Shown: positions 45,912-57,133, counted from the stretch's first letter. The stretch: DNA of 64,000 nt from Phlebiopsis flavidoalba (GCA_035772785.1 JAOCPU010000005.1:186001-250000); one strand, 5' to 3'. Numbers and translations: made by a program. The notes: generated from the letters alone by a model not told the origin.

Positions 45912-47432
45912 ATGAGCACGGTAACGGTTAATCCTATCGAAGAGAAGGTTCGACGTCCCTTGTGGTGAAGAAGAACCGGATACCGACGAATGGGGACTAT
46001 GTCATGAAGTTCGCGTGTGCGGCGTTGAGTAGTGAGTGGTATGCTTAGACGATGTTCCTCATGTTGTTAACTTCATGTCACGCTAGACATGGCAGCGTCG
46101 GGAGTTAGCAATCCGCTAGACGTGTATGTTCCACATGTACCTCCTCGTCCGTATTCATGTTAAGCTAACAGAATGTTTTATACAGTATCAAGGTACAGCA
46201 TCGAATGTGGCTCTATCCTCTACAGCCAGTGCACAATGGTCTTACTCATTCGACCAGGTACGACGGAAACAGCTACGGACAGCAGAGTGAGTACGCCCCT
46301 AGTCACACGGAAGCCACATTACTGAGTAATATCCTCAGCACCTGGCCAGTCAAAAGAAACGCATTCTGGGCCGTAGGTATGGAGATGATTCGCAAAGAGG
46401 GTCCCATAAGTATGGGAGCTGGTCTTCTCTCTGCCTCGATGCTGCGCGAGGTGTTCTACTCTGGATTCCGCCTCGGCGCGTACGAGTACTTCAAAGATAA
46501 GTTCGTACTCACATCCGGTTTACCCTTCCACAGTGCTGATTCATATCCTCAGATTGTACTGCATGGACGAATGGTGCCCTGACGCGTGAAGGCAATCACA
46601 TTGAAAGTCCTCGCAGCGACACATGCTCAGCATCAATAGGCTCGTACGTGCACCTCTGCACTCCCATTGTACAACAATTTCACGCCGACTGCTCCATCAC
46701 GAGCACTCGCAAACCCAGCAGACCTTATCAAGGTCCGGATGCAGGGCCCACTACCCCAACGGCAGCCCCTACCGCAACATGCGGCACGCCTTCGCCAAGG
46801 TCTATCTCGAAGGCGCTAACGCCTCGGCGGGCGGCAGCCCTATGGCAGGCGGCCTACGGACGCTCTGGCGCGGCGTGGAGGCGACGACCGTCCGCGGCGT
46901 TATTCTATCTGCGTCGCAGATCTGCTCGTATGATCAGGTGAAGCAGGTGCTGAAGAAGAACGAGGTCATGCAGGAGGGCATAGGCCTGCATTATGGTTGC
47001 GAGTTTGTTTGCGGGGTGAGTTGGTCGAGTTGGCAGGTTTACTATCAGCTCATGTGTCGCGCCACCAGTCTATTCTGCTCCATCAACCTCGAATCCAGTC
47101 GGTGAGTCTACTTCTATCGTATTCACGCACCTCGTAGTCTGACCACCCGGCCAGCACGTCCGTGAAAGTGCGCCTCATGACGGACAAGAAACCGCCAGAT
47201 CAACGGCACGTCCTGCACTGTGCGTGCGGAGCATCCTCGTGAACGAAGGGCCGATGGCACTTTCTACAAGGGCTTCGGCATGTGCTGGGGTCGGGTACGT
47301 CGCCGATAACGTCCTCCGTACCTCGCATGACTCTGACATGCGCGCAGCGCGCGGCAGCTGGGCACGCACACGATCGTCAGCTTCATCACGTTTGAGAAGC
47401 TACGCGAGCTCTTTGGGATGGAGCCCATGTAG
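45912..47432 (+). CDS. Mitochondrial carrier family (SLC25) transporter
   Basis: Carriers exchange metabolites across the inner mitochondrial membrane using three repeats, each with a Px(D/E)xx(K/R) signature. ATG 45,912 gives MSTVTVNPIEEKVRRPL, then KKNRIPTNGDYVMKFACAAL. After an intron comes NMAASGVSNPLDV. A second intron (donor GTATGT at 46,122) splits the first signature before IKVQHR. Repeat 1 continues NAFWAVGMEMIRKEGPISMG and LREVFYSGFRLGAYEYFKDK (46,360-46,500). Repeat 2 has ANPADLIKVRMQ across frames (46,707-46,742), RTLWRGVEATTVRGVILSAS, and YDQVKQVLKKNEVMQ (46,928-46,970). Repeat 3 has SITSNPV, then VKVRLMTDKKPPDQRHVLHC, ILVNEGPMAL and TIVSFITFEKLRELFGMEPM before the stop at 47,430. 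The substrate cannot be fixed; dicarboxylate/uncoupler-type carriers are the nearest in feel. Six or more frame changes occur. Confidence 0.85.
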
Positions 47433-48170
47433 ACTTTAAGCATTGCAGGGCGGCGTAGGGCGTTGCTTGGCCCTATCGGATTTGTGTTGTTGTCACAGTA
47501 CTTTACTTATACCCAGGGTCCCATAGAGTATAGATGGGTTGTTTTGCACATTGCGTGCTGCACAGCACAGAAGTTTAACGTGGAAGATGACGTCGGAGCG
47601 TTGCAGTGTCAAGTCAAGTCAATCAGTTTTTCATTCTGCGCCTGTCAGTGATCGATTCGGTCACTGCAGCCAGAACGCCCAAATCCCCCCTCGATTACAA
47701 CTACAATCTAATATAATAAAGCAAGGCGAATCAAAAACGTCACGTGGGTTCACGGATACAAGGGGGCGTTCTCATTGGTCAGGCACACGTGACGGCTTCA
47801 AGGTACTTGCGGTACGGCTCGCATTCGCATTGCATGGTACTTGCATGCTACACACTGATCTCGACTTGAAGGTCAATCGGATCGCGTTAAGTGTCGAATG
47901 TTCAGGAATTGGAGTCGAAGTGGGGGTGTGATGATATCAGTGACCCGGCTCGCTTCTGGCATGTGATTATCCATGAATTTTCCAGTACATTATCCATGTA
48001 TTTAAGGACCTCAAAGGACACCTCAAACTCACCGGGAACAAAGGTTCCTCACTTAGAGTCAGGCATCAATCCGCTGTAGTATGGACTTTGGCTCAATTTC
48101 AAACCCATCGGGTTCAGGAGCCAGTGTGACACACCGAATACAGTGCTCGGTGTGTCGCAGTGAACACCCG
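47433..48170. other. Convergent 3' intergenic region
   Basis: Frames at 47,463-47,651 and 47,539-47,931 (130 codons) are open without a domain. The space lies between the stop of the carrier (+) and the 3' side of the cyclin (-). A degenerate copy of the following minisatellite motif (GGAGCCAGTGTGACAC) is at about 48,117. Confidence 0.35.
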
Positions 48171-48174
48171 GTTT

Positions 48175-48478
48175 AGCAGCCAGCGTGACAACGGTTTACT
48201 TAGCAGCCAGCGTGACGTGTTTACTTAGCAGCCAGCGTGACATCGGTTTAGCAGCCAGCGTGACATCGGTTTACTTAGCAGCCAGCGTGACGTGTTTACT
48301 TAGCAGCCAGCGTGACAGCGGTTTACTTAGCAGCCAGCGTGACGTGTTTACTTAGCAGCCAGCGTGACATTGGTTTAGCAGCCAGCGTGACATTGGTTTT
48401 AGCAGCCAGCGTGACATCGGTTTAGCAGCCAGCATGACACCAGTCTAAGTACTTGGAAGTTAGCAGCCAGCGTAACAT
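48175..48478. repeat. Minisatellite, 12 copies of AGCAGCCAGCGTGAC with variable spacers
   Basis: The core AGCAGCCAGCGTGAC starts at 48,175, 48,202, 48,227, 48,250, 48,277, 48,302, 48,329, 48,354, 48,377, 48,401, 48,424 (one change) and 48,462 (one change). Start-to-start distances are 27, 25, 23, 27, 25, 27, 25, 23, 24, 23 and 38. Two spacer classes recur: A(A/T/G)CGGTTTACTT (27-nt unit) and GTGTTTACTT (25-nt unit), with a short form AT(C/T)GGTTT (23). They are joined as a 52-nt higher-order unit seen three times. It lies between convergent genes. No reading frame is conserved through it. Confidence 0.95.
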
Positions 48479-49063
48479 CGATGATCGGTGAGTTGACAGC
48501 TACGGAGTAAGTACTGCTTGAAGACAATTCCAGTCTTATTTCATTCAGTACTGTAGCAGAGTTGGTAAGTGCGAGTAAAATTAAACTCATCAGTCGCGAA
48601 CAAGTCGCGTGGTATACAATATTGACCCGCGCGGAGCACGGGTAACTGCTAGTCCAGAATACAGGCGCTTCTCTAGTGAAGAGATGAGGGGAAATGCGAC
48701 GCGATAAAACCCTGTGGAGAAATGGAAACTAAAGTCTACATGCATGAGAACAAATATAAAGTTACAGTCTGCCCCGATGGATGATACATGATGCATGGAC
48801 ATAAGTCATGATGAAGCGTCGTAATGTAAGGTCATAAACCCGTGTGCGAGATAAATACGAAAACTTGGGGCCCGGGGTGGGTTTTTGCGGGACGATAACA
48901 GAGTACAATGCGGTGGGTGATGGTGAGACTGGCGTCGGGTGCGCGGTCTATTGCGACGCAGACGAATGGTGGAAGTGCGGCTTGTGGATGTTTCGCAGCA
49001 GGTTGAACGCGGACGAGAGCCGCGGGTGGTGGCCGTGTGCGGGCGAGTCTGCCCTCGCCTTGG
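48479..49063. other. 3' side of the cyclin gene; no gene seen
   Basis: Frames at 48,399-48,590 and 48,590-48,802 (-) are short, the first being partly minisatellite. GC content rises after 48,850 as the cyclin 3' end begins. Confidence 0.35.
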
Positions 49064-50073
49064 TCACAGGCTCCTTAACACCCCACCGACGACGCGGACG
49101 ACGCGTACCGCGCGCGGGCCTCGGCCTCGTCGTTCTCGGGCGAGTGCTTCGAGAGCGAACGCACGTAGACGGTGTTGTTTTGTCCTGGTCCGCGGACGAC
49201 GGGCATGGTGGTGGGCGGGAGCGAGCCGCTGTCGGTCGACGAACGCGGGGCTGTCCTCGTCGACGTCCATCGAGGACTCTGAGGACGAGCCGGACGAGCT
49301 GCGACGCGTGAGCGGCGGCCGGGCCGTCGAGGAGATGCGGAGGCGCGGCGGGGTGGGCAGCGGGCGCCTGAGGAGCATGATGGCCTCGTAGTGGGCCAGG
49401 ATCTCGGACTCGGTGACCGCAGCTCAAAGTCGAGAACGTCGAGGAACTCGCGCTCTATCCGGCCCACGTCCCGTTTGTTGAAAAGGCCTGTGCAGAGCGA
49501 CCAGTGCACGTTCTTGAGCGTGGAGTCGTTGAGGTACTACAGGGGGGGTTATTATTGCAATCAGCGCGTCGTCCGCGGTCCAGGACGCGGCGAGGACGTA
49601 CTTTATTGGAACAGATCAGCGCGCCGAGAAAGACGCGCTCGCAGGCCCACTCCTCGAGCGAGAGCTGCAGGTGCGGGCGCGCGCGGTCGAGGTAGACGAG
49701 CGTGCCGAGGAGCACCGGCAGCTGCACGCCTGCCCGCTCGATGACCGTCTTCGCGAACGCGGTGAACTCGGCGTACACGGCACGGCGGGATTCTGCAGAC
49801 GGGTGGGAACGACCCCGCGCGGAGCTTGAGGGGCGTCCCAGAGCGAAATCGACCACGTCGATCACCCGTTCGACAACGTATTCTGGCAACCGGGGAGATA
49901 CACCGCATGAGGTCACCCTATTCGCCGTACTGGATGCGGGGGGGGCGACTCACCGATGAATGTACGAGACAACTCAGTCTTGAGGACCTCCATGATCTCG
50001 GGCGAGTGTGGAGGGCGGGGGTCGACGAGGCTGGCGCCGTCGATGCGACCCGGATGGGCTTGATGGGTGCCAT
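49064..50073 (-). CDS. PHO80/PCL-type cyclin
   Basis: PCL cyclins activate PHO85-class kinases in phosphate, polarity and cell-cycle control. ATG 50,073 gives MAPIKPIRVASTAPASST. After a frame change, PEIMEVLKTELSRTFI leads to an intron (GGTGAGTC...GTTGCCAG, about 49,967-49,890). The cyclin fold follows: EYVVERVIDVVDFALGR, YAEFTAFAKTVIERAGVQLP, VLLGTLVYLDRARPHLQLSL and EEWACERVFLGALICSNK (49,890-49,605). A second intron precedes the next exon, which gives NDSTLKNVHW, SLCTGLFNKRDVGRIEREFL and DVLDFELRV (about 49,530-49,420). The C terminus is Pro/Ser/Arg-rich (RRPLPTPPRLRISSTARPPL, 49,375-49,310) with an acidic SSSESSMDVDED patch. The order and spacing match fungal cyclins of this class. The stop at 49,064 is taken from the frame that follows the Arg-rich tail and may be off by one shift. 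Confidence 0.8.
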
Positions 50074-50739
50074 GGTCGTCGGGCAGGAGGCGTAGGGCAC
50101 GACACTCGCTGGGAGGGATGCGTGGGCCGCGGTCCTAGGTGTGGGGGGAGAGTGAGCGTGAAGCAGGGCAAGAAAAGGGTGCGGGGGTCTTATACATCTA
50201 CGTCGGGGGAAACATACAAAACATGGCACACCAGCCCCTGTAGATCGCGGGTGTGTGCCAACAGATACGAGTGACGAGGGAAAAGTGGGGAACTCATGTC
50301 TTTGGCAAGACCTCGGTTTTCTAAGCCCGCGGTGAAGTCATGTCAACAATACATAGCCGACCCTATGGTCGGACGCAAGAATAGGTGCGCGTGCGAGATC
50401 GGACTTGCAGAGCTGTGCCCCTGATGCCATGTGAGCACGGATATTCCCCTCGTACACGCCCAGCCCGCTACCCGCGTCCGCCCTCCCGAGCGCCTACACC
50501 GGATGCGGCCATTTCCCCCGACATGGACCTACGTATCAAACCCGGGCTGATGGCGGGCATGCCTTAGATAGGACGTCCAGCACAGCTGCGAGACACGATT
50601 CAGGAGCCCAACTCCGCCTTTGCATATCGCGACGTCGCAGCAGACGGACTCACCTCGCGCGAGTACACCAGTCCCACCGCAGGCCGGCTGAGCAACGACC
50701 ACATCATCCAATGATCCAGGCTTACAATTGCCTCCAAAT
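50074..50739. other. Intergenic between cyclin and CDF transporter
   Basis: This holds the cyclin promoter (GC-rich) and the 3' side of the metal transporter. Frames such as 50,385-50,567 (+) and 50,529-50,711 (-) are unassignable, and the latter might be a shifted C-terminal extension of the transporter. Confidence 0.3.
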
Positions 50740-52600
50740 TTATCGCCGTACCGTTACAAACGCGGACGGGACATGGGTACCAGCCTCCATTCCACGCTTA
50801 CTCTGCACGTTCCCCCGTACGAGAACGGGCACGAAGCGCACCCGCACCTCTGATACCTTCCTTCTTCGCGTCGCGCAGCGTCCTGCTAATCCTGTCCTCG
50901 GGTGAGCGCGCTCGTCTCCTGCACACCCGCCGAGCGCGCCACCTTCGCGGTCAGATCCACAAACATGAGCGATCCCGCGCGCGTCCCCCGCACGGAGGTC
51001 CTCCGACCGCGAGCAGCACCTGCTCTGCCCGCGGGGCCGCCGCGTCAGGCAGGAGCGGTCCCAGCGCGCGGAGCAGCACGCGCGCCCTTCGTGCCCTCGC
51101 TCACGCCCGCGTCCGTCAGCTGCTTGAACGAGGTGACGGTGATGCCCCAGCCCTGCTGCACGATATGAGCACGGAGACGAGCAGACCTGGAGTACGGCGG
51201 TTGTCAGCGCGCCACTCTTCGCGTGAGAAGCGTCTTTGCAGCGGTGCGACCAGCTCCCCCGACGGGCCGCTGCCAAGTACCTGGGACGTGCCCCTGGCGC
51301 AACACAGCGTGTGCCACCGCGTACGATGGGCGACTGTCACGATCACGGCGCGGGCGACGGGTTCTCAGCGCACCGACGGTTGCACCGTTGCTGAAACAGA
51401 CGGATGTTACTCACCCCCATAGCTGATCGAGAGGCAGGTGGGGCAGCACACCAGGTTCCGAGGATGGCGACGAGTGCGACCAAGTGAAGACTCGCGCTCG
51501 GACGCACCACGCGTCGACTCCGGTGGTGCAGACGCGTTCGCAAACAGCACAGGGACCTGCGTTCGTCGTCTGCCACCTTCTTCGTCGCGCGGTGTAGAGC
51601 CCACTCCTTCGCGACAATCCCGCAATCCGCCGCAAACCACGCCGCGTTCGGGGTCGAGCGCAAGTGCGCGTGCGATAGGGCTCCGCGCCGACGACGGGGA
51701 TACTCTCTGCGCGATGTCGCGTCGCGTTCACGAGCACGTACACCTGGATCACGCCGAGGCGACCATCGCGGTCCGCCGAGTGCGCGAGCGAGTCCGACAG
51801 CAGCGCGAGCGAGTGCAAGGCCGAGCCCGAGCGCGCGCCGCCCGTGAGCAGCAGTGAGACGGAGCCGTCGTGCCGAAGGCACCTCAAATTTGGCGTACCC
51901 GCGCGGGTACGTCGCGACTCGGTGGGGCCCGGCCGCGAGAGCCGCCAGCAGAAGAGCGTGATGAGGGGGTCGCTACGATCAAGTCTTGTGCGCGGGACTG
52001 TTCATGAGCACTGGGTGTGTGTGCTGGGTGGGGGTGCACGTACACTCCCGCGGTGTGTCCACGCGACTCTGGGCGAGCGAGCAGAGAGGCAGAATTCATG
52101 TACAGCGAAAGCCTGCGAGGCCTTTCGAGACCGTCAGTCCGACGTTGGGACCCCGCCAGGCCGATGAGTGTTTATTCTACTCCCCTGCGTCGCCTGTATG
52201 ACGCGTGAGCGAGACGTGGGGAAACGAGTCGGGCTAACTCACGAGGGTACCTGCGCCCCTGAGAGCTGCCATACAACTTTCTCTTGCGTCCCCACTTGGT
52301 CCCTCCCCATGCGAATGCGAATGTCCGAGTGCGAATCCGACACCATGCGAGTGCGAGTGAGAGTGCGAGTGCCCCTCCTTGTGGTCGTGGTCGTGGTCAT
52401 GATCGTGTTCGTCCTCGTGCGCCTTCTCGGGCTCCTTCCCTTGGACTGCGTCGATGTGCGCACGGCGGGGTGTCAGCGTCGAACATTCTCGTTCGCTGCT
52501 GAGCTAGCTGAGGACTGAGCAGACCAAGAGCCGCGGGGAGTCGTGTCAGGCAGGCCAAAGTTAGCGTTTGGACACGTATGTCCAACAGATGGGACGACAC
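50740..52600 (-). CDS. CDF-family metal transporter with His-rich segment (MMT1/2-like)
   Basis: CDF proteins move Zn, Fe or Mn out of the cytosol by proton antiport; MMT1/2 are the yeast mitochondrial ones. Reading leftward: the N-terminal CLTRLPAALGLLSPQLAQQR (about 52,540) could be a targeting peptide. Then comes EKAHEDEHDHDHDHDHKEGH, continuing into a run of His-Ser pairs and GVGFALGHSHSHG (52,420-52,300), a metal-binding stretch. An intron (GTGAGTTAGCC...ATACAG, about 52,245-52,198) follows. The membrane part has RYPRGYAKFEV (51,910), HSLALLSDSLAHS, PNAAWFAADCGIVAKEWALH (51,650-51,590), RATKKVADDER, and the metal motif HHRSDA at 51,509-51,530, which needs one base removed. LVALVAILGTW (51,480) follows. 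The soluble C-terminal domain has IVQQGWGITVTSFKQLTDAG, SLMFVDLTAKVARSAGVQET and DAKKEVSEVRVRFVPV (51,165-50,835). HHRSDA and KEWALHRATKKVA favour the MMT group. The start is uncertain. Confidence 0.75.
52300..52420. repeat. Simple hexamer repeats encoding the His-rich segment
   Basis: Runs of GTGCGA/GAGTGC and GTGGTC/GTCGTG on + give alternating His-Ser and His-Asp on the minus strand inside the CDF transporter. This is a coding simple repeat that can change length in steps of two residues. Confidence 0.7.
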
Positions 52601-53094
52601 TGGTGTGGTTACGCCGCGGCGTTCTTCGGCGGGTTCGGGCGACTGCTGTTTCACAGCGAGACACGGAGGTGAGTGCACGAGAGAGAGAGGCGGCCGACGC
52701 GGGAGGATGGGTTTCATGTATGTCCCAAGGTGCCTGGGTGCCGTGGGATGACCCGGCGAGAATGATGAGCGTACGCAGCGACTAGGTGCTGTCGCTAGCG
52801 GGACTAACTTGAGATGATCAAGGAGGGCGAAGCAGGGACAGAAAGCAGACAGAGAAGCGGTGGTGGGGTGATCAAAGCAGTGTCCATATCCTCCCACACA
52901 TTTAACGGGGAAGCATTTTCGAGGGAATTTCAGGCACAAATGGAGCAGCGCTGGGCGAAGACTAACAGTGGGTGCCGGCGACTGTGTAAGCTGCGGCCAT
53001 ATCGACATCTCAACCGCCAACGCCGTATCAGACAGAAGATTGCACGGTAGGTTTAGTCATGGAATATACATTGTACAATTGGACCAATGACATT

Positions 53095-54920
53095 CTACAC
53101 AGGGACTCCGACGAGCGGGCCGGTGATGTGGCCTGGCAAGGTACTCCGCTTGGTCGTGAACATCCTCAAAGATTTTACTTTCCCAGGTGGTCCGAGATAC
53201 TTGGGTACGACAACGCTTGAAGTCAAACTGTTGCGCCTCAGCGCACATGTCGCACTCGCCCGCATCTCCGCGAGGGCGACGTTCTTGCCCGCACACACCA
53301 TCTGGGCCTGCGAGAACGGCATGAAGCCGTCCGCGGATCGGTGACGACCTGCTCTCCCGGGACGGCCTCGCGCGGACGGAAGGAAGTAAACTTCTCATCG
53401 GGAAAGCCACCACGCTCGAGGCCAGAACGTGTTTCGGGAGCGGACGAAGAAGAACACAGCTTTGGTCGGCGCTGGTCGGCAAAAGACGTAAGCGTCGACA
53501 CCTGCGAGCCTCCTCAGGGACGAAAGCTGTGTAGCACATCGCCCTTCGAGATACACAGAGCCCCCTTAGAGCACACGAATGCGGTCAATCAATGCGGGCC
53601 AATCATACCGTCCTTCCCAGAGGCCAGCTGGGGACGCGCCGCTCGCAGGCGTGGCCGGCACAGCGCAACGGAGCGAGATACAGACGGAAGGGTTTTCGTT
53701 GGCTAGAGTGGACCCATTATGAACGCGGATTTGAGCTGACTGAACGAACACTTTAGCAGGTGCATGTGAGGTCCACTGCCAGGCATGCGTTTGAAGGTAA
53801 GGGCAATAAGCCCTTAGCTTTAGTGTAGTCGAGCGAGGCATTCTTCGGTCCGGTGGGGGATAAAGCGTCATGTTAGATCCTCCTTCGCAGAAGCACGGCT
53901 CGAAGGACAGGTCGGGTTGCCGTAATAGGAAGTACCAGAGGATGGGCTCAGCGGTGTTGCTCCTGCAGGTGTCGGCTCCGGACCATAGGAGGAACCATAG
54001 CATGAGTGACAAGACATGGGATGAGACAGGGTTATGACATACGATGATGGCTAATTGGCCGTCTACCGCCACTAGGTCTATTGAAGGTTTTGTCTCCTCG
54101 TTTCCGTCCTCGTCCATCTAAATATATGAGAACCAAGTATAACACATCAGGAATATGAATGACGCACGAGGTGATGAAAGAGGTCTTTTTGCATAGATCC
54201 AAGTTTGAGTCTGCGTTGAGCTGTGATTTCACCGACTCGCTTCATCTCGTCCCAGTTCTTGCTCGCGCCTGGAATACGCTGGAGGTACAGAATTGCCCAG
54301 GGTATATGCGATATCCATCGTGCGTCACTGAGTGAATGTAAACAACCGTACACCTCTGACAAGCACAATTAGACCCACTCAAGCGCTTTTTCGATGAGCT
54401 CGTACAACCGTCCATTATCTTGGGCCATTAGCGAGCATGGCAGTAGTCATGGTGAACCTGCGTCTATATGCCAAATTTGACAGGCTGCTAGAATCTGAAT
54501 AACGCACGCCATACGTCCCATAAAATCAAATCTTGGTACCGTCATGAGTTTTATGGCAACAGCTCCGATTGTGTTAGAAAAGATCTCACCCGAAACATAA
54601 ACGTCATCATTCCTGAAAAATCACACAATCTCGCCGATTTTCCGACCATTCGATTCTCCCAAACCTTTGGTCCAAATCGGTCCACGCGTGATTTTGAATA
54701 AGCTCTTCATAATGGTTTCATCGACGGCGCTATTTCCTTCCCTGCTCGACCATGGCCGGCGCCGTATATGTGTGCAACGCAGGATTCGCGGAGACCGTCC
54801 AGGCCTCGACGACTCCCCCTAGCCCGTCTTCGTGGCAGCCGCGGGTCAATTAATCTATCAAGATAGCGAAGGAAACAGCATTCAACGATGATGTCGAAAC
54901 GCATTAGAGTTTCAGTCAAA
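53095..54920 (-). CDS. Cytochrome P450
   Basis: P450s are heme monooxygenases of the ER membrane. From right to left: an uncertain N-terminal part (54,919-54,420); HIPWAILYLQRIPGASKNWD and EMKRVGEITAQRRLKLGSMQ followed by KDLFHHLV (54,320-54,170), typical of fungal P450 helices before the I-helix; the intron-bordered DEDGNEETKPSIDLVAVDGQ with LAIIV(A/C) and SS(H)VLSLMLWFLL (54,115-53,990), the I-helix region; LRQPDL (about 53,915); LERGGFPDEKFTSFRP near 53,425-53,380 before the heme loop; and the heme-binding loop FMPFSQAQMVCAGKN (53,285-53,330), followed by VALAEMRASATCAL. The usual loop is FSxGxxxCxG; here the glycine two residues after FS reads Ala. The frame ends at 53,095. An N-terminal membrane anchor and the ExxR helix are not clear in this frameshifted copy. 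Confidence 0.7.
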
Positions 54921-55747
54921 ACTTACAAACGGACCTCTGTGGGACTGGCCTTTCGCTCCCAGGGACAGAGTTCTGCCGCCCAATCCCGTGTGTATAACAG
55001 AAAGCTCATTGGGGCACTATAGTCACAGACATTGACGTTATCCTACCCACCTTTTTTTTTTTATTAGTTTTATGGGTTTTGGTAGAACTCTGGGGGTGGG
55101 CTGCACTACCCGAAATCCGCACGACCTCCTCAGTTACCGCCTGTTGCATAGCCCCTGGCCGTATGTTTGCGTTTGTGTAGCGCCGGAACGCCCGTCTTGT
55201 AGTAAGCGATTCGTCCCATTTGGGGGAATCTTGCAGATGAATAGGTCCGGGGTATGCGACGCGAGGGGGGTGGATGGGAGGAATTATTGCTGTTATGTTA
55301 AATTGTGAAGAGTGGACGCGCGAGGCGGGATCAGGTCAAACTATGTCCACATGACCATTGTGGCGAGGAAGGGGCAAGCCGTGAAATGAGGCGGAATAGT
55401 TCTTGGTGAAGCGAAGGCGGAGCGAATGAGCTACCTGGGAGTCGACGCATAGATAGTAGGAATGGTTGCGGCGGGTGCGGAAGGCTCTGTATGTTGCCCC
55501 ACCAGATGTAGTATGTACTAGGATACAGTGTACAGTATTCACTGGCGGATCGAGGGAAAGAGCGAGTTAGAATGACCTACCGCGCTCACGTGCGGGAACA
55601 ACTTATCTTTGGATAAGCACGCCTAATAGGTCTTTTTGGTGTGAGAAAGACATTCGACGACACGAGAGAGCCAGTGGTGTTTGTCGTACGTGCGGTCTTC
55701 ATGGTCGGTATATATCCCTGCGTACTAAATTAAGCAATACTCCCACC

Positions 55748-56146
55748 TCACAGCGGCCTAGCGCCGTTCGCTTCGAAATGCTTCCCCCCCGGCGCTGACT
55801 CAAACTGATCATCCCGCACAGAACATCTCTGGATGTTCACAGTCTTCTTCGCATCAAGCGAAACGAGTCTAGGAGCAGGACAGTTGGTCACAAGCCTAAC
55901 CTGACGCAATCCTGTCTGCGCAGAGGGCGGGAGTTCGCAGGGGCGACAGATGCCAGTAGGTAGCTCAGCAGGTTCGGCGCCGGAAAGTCCGGGATTCTTT
56001 ACAGATCCTTGCAGACATGGCCTTGCGTGAAAACTGAGATCAAACCACCACGCCGACTGGCCCTCAAAAGCTCGTAAGAATATTAGAAAGCACCGGACCC
56101 TGTCGATCTTCGGACGTGGCGTGGCCGATAACGCCACGATCACCAA
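55748..56146 (-). CDS. Hypothetical protein fragment, unknown
   Basis: A 132-codon minus frame with protein-like composition (for example LRQVRLVTNCPAPRLVSLDA and KTVNIQRCSVRDDQFESAPG) and six cysteines. I recognise no domain. The opposite strand has no comparable frame over this interval. It could be an exon of an unrecognised secreted or membrane protein, or chance. Confidence 0.25.
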   Translation of the reverse strand: MVIVALSATPRPKIDRVRCFLIFLRAFEGQSAWWFDLSFHARPCLQGSVKNPGLSGAEPAELPTGICRPCELPPSAQTGLRQVRLVTNCPAPRLVSLDAKKTVNIQRCSVRDDQFESAPGGKHFEANGARPL

Positions 56147-56435
56147 GATCCATGTTTACGATTACGATAATGAATGGCGGGAGGCCAGACATTCACGGCT
56201 CCCGTCTGATGTTTGCGGGAATCGTGGAGGGCGTACAGCGCACGTGATGTGGTGGACTCAGACTGTCTTGCACTGGACACATTTAGCAACACTTAGGACA
56301 CCCCTTCGACAAACCGGACATAGCGAGATGCCGGAGCTAGGAGCTAGGAGACATGCTCAGCACTCTCCAGCAGCGAACGTGTGTGTATGGTCCTATTCAA
56401 GCTATTCATTGAAAAGAGTTTGCGGACATTAAACA

Positions 56436-56485
56436 CAGAACAGTGTGTTGATAGGAAAGCCAGAACAGTGTGTTGATAGGAAAGC
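56436..56485. repeat. Perfect 25-bp tandem duplication
   Basis: CAGAACAGTGTGTTGATAGG plus AAAGC occurs twice head to tail (56,436-56,460 and 56,461-56,485) with no differences. This suggests a recent duplication or an assembly artefact. GGAGCTAGGAGCTAGGA just upstream (about 56,334) is a shorter duplication. Confidence 0.95.
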
Positions 56486-57133
56486 CTGGTGTTTCTTTTT
56501 TCTCCGTAGAGGGGGGTATGGCGAGGGCTATACGTCATTCATAGTTGAACTTGATAGAGGGGCACACAAGGGGTAAAGCGTAAATAGAGAGAATTCAAAA
56601 ATAGAAGAAGTATGAGCATCAGCGTACCTGCGCCGGAACTACGTGCTTCAATGCTTATTCTTAGTTGACACGACTTGGAACGACCGCACTCACCATGGTT
56701 CGCCCTTCAAGTATGTACTTTGCAAAGCTGACTGGTGGCGGGGTGGCAGAGGAAAACAGGGTAGTCGTGCAGCAATACTGAGACTGCAGTGACTCCTTGA
56801 TTATTCTTGGTGTGCCTCAGAAGACATTCCATTCGCCGTCACAGTTTCTTGGCTTGTATGCCCAGATTCATGTCAAACGCTGCATGAGGAGGCGATGGGA
56901 GTCCAGGGCAGAAAGAAGGCGAGCAACGATCTCGACGCAGATCGGGTAGTCGAGCTATTCATTGATAAACGCCCTGAGTCGTGTTATCCGGGTATCTGGT
57001 GGAATTCCCATTTATGGATGCGCGTCTCGACCTGTCTCGACCGTGACGTCCTCTGTAACGAATGCGCGCACGAGTTCCGAGAATCAGTCGACATTCTAGG
57101 GTTGTTGATTGAAAAATGCGTTTCAGTTTCTAT

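Larger units (their letters stand above)
54921..57133. other. Long intergenic stretch with few features
   Basis: It contains a T-run (55,053-55,063), an unassigned minus frame (listed separately), a 25-bp tandem duplication at 56,436 and a + frame at 56,895-57,137 (80 codons, with DRVVELFIDKRPESCYPGIW) that has no known domain. The last overlaps the 3' end of the alcohol dehydrogenase and is probably chance. There is otherwise nothing I can support. Confidence 0.35.

Noticed and set aside
45449..45931. 160-codon + frame and the opposing 117-codon frame
   Set aside because: They overlap each other, show no motif, and occupy the promoter of the carrier gene; probably chance.
48175..48478. CRISPR-like array of a 15-nt repeat with spacers
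   Set aside because: The spacers are not unique (two or three types recur), units are only 23-27 nt, there are no cas genes, and the surrounding genes are eukaryotic with introns.
49064..52600. Long Arg/Ala-rich + frames over the cyclin and CDF genes
   Set aside because: High GC content opens both strands; the domain motifs are all on the minus strand.
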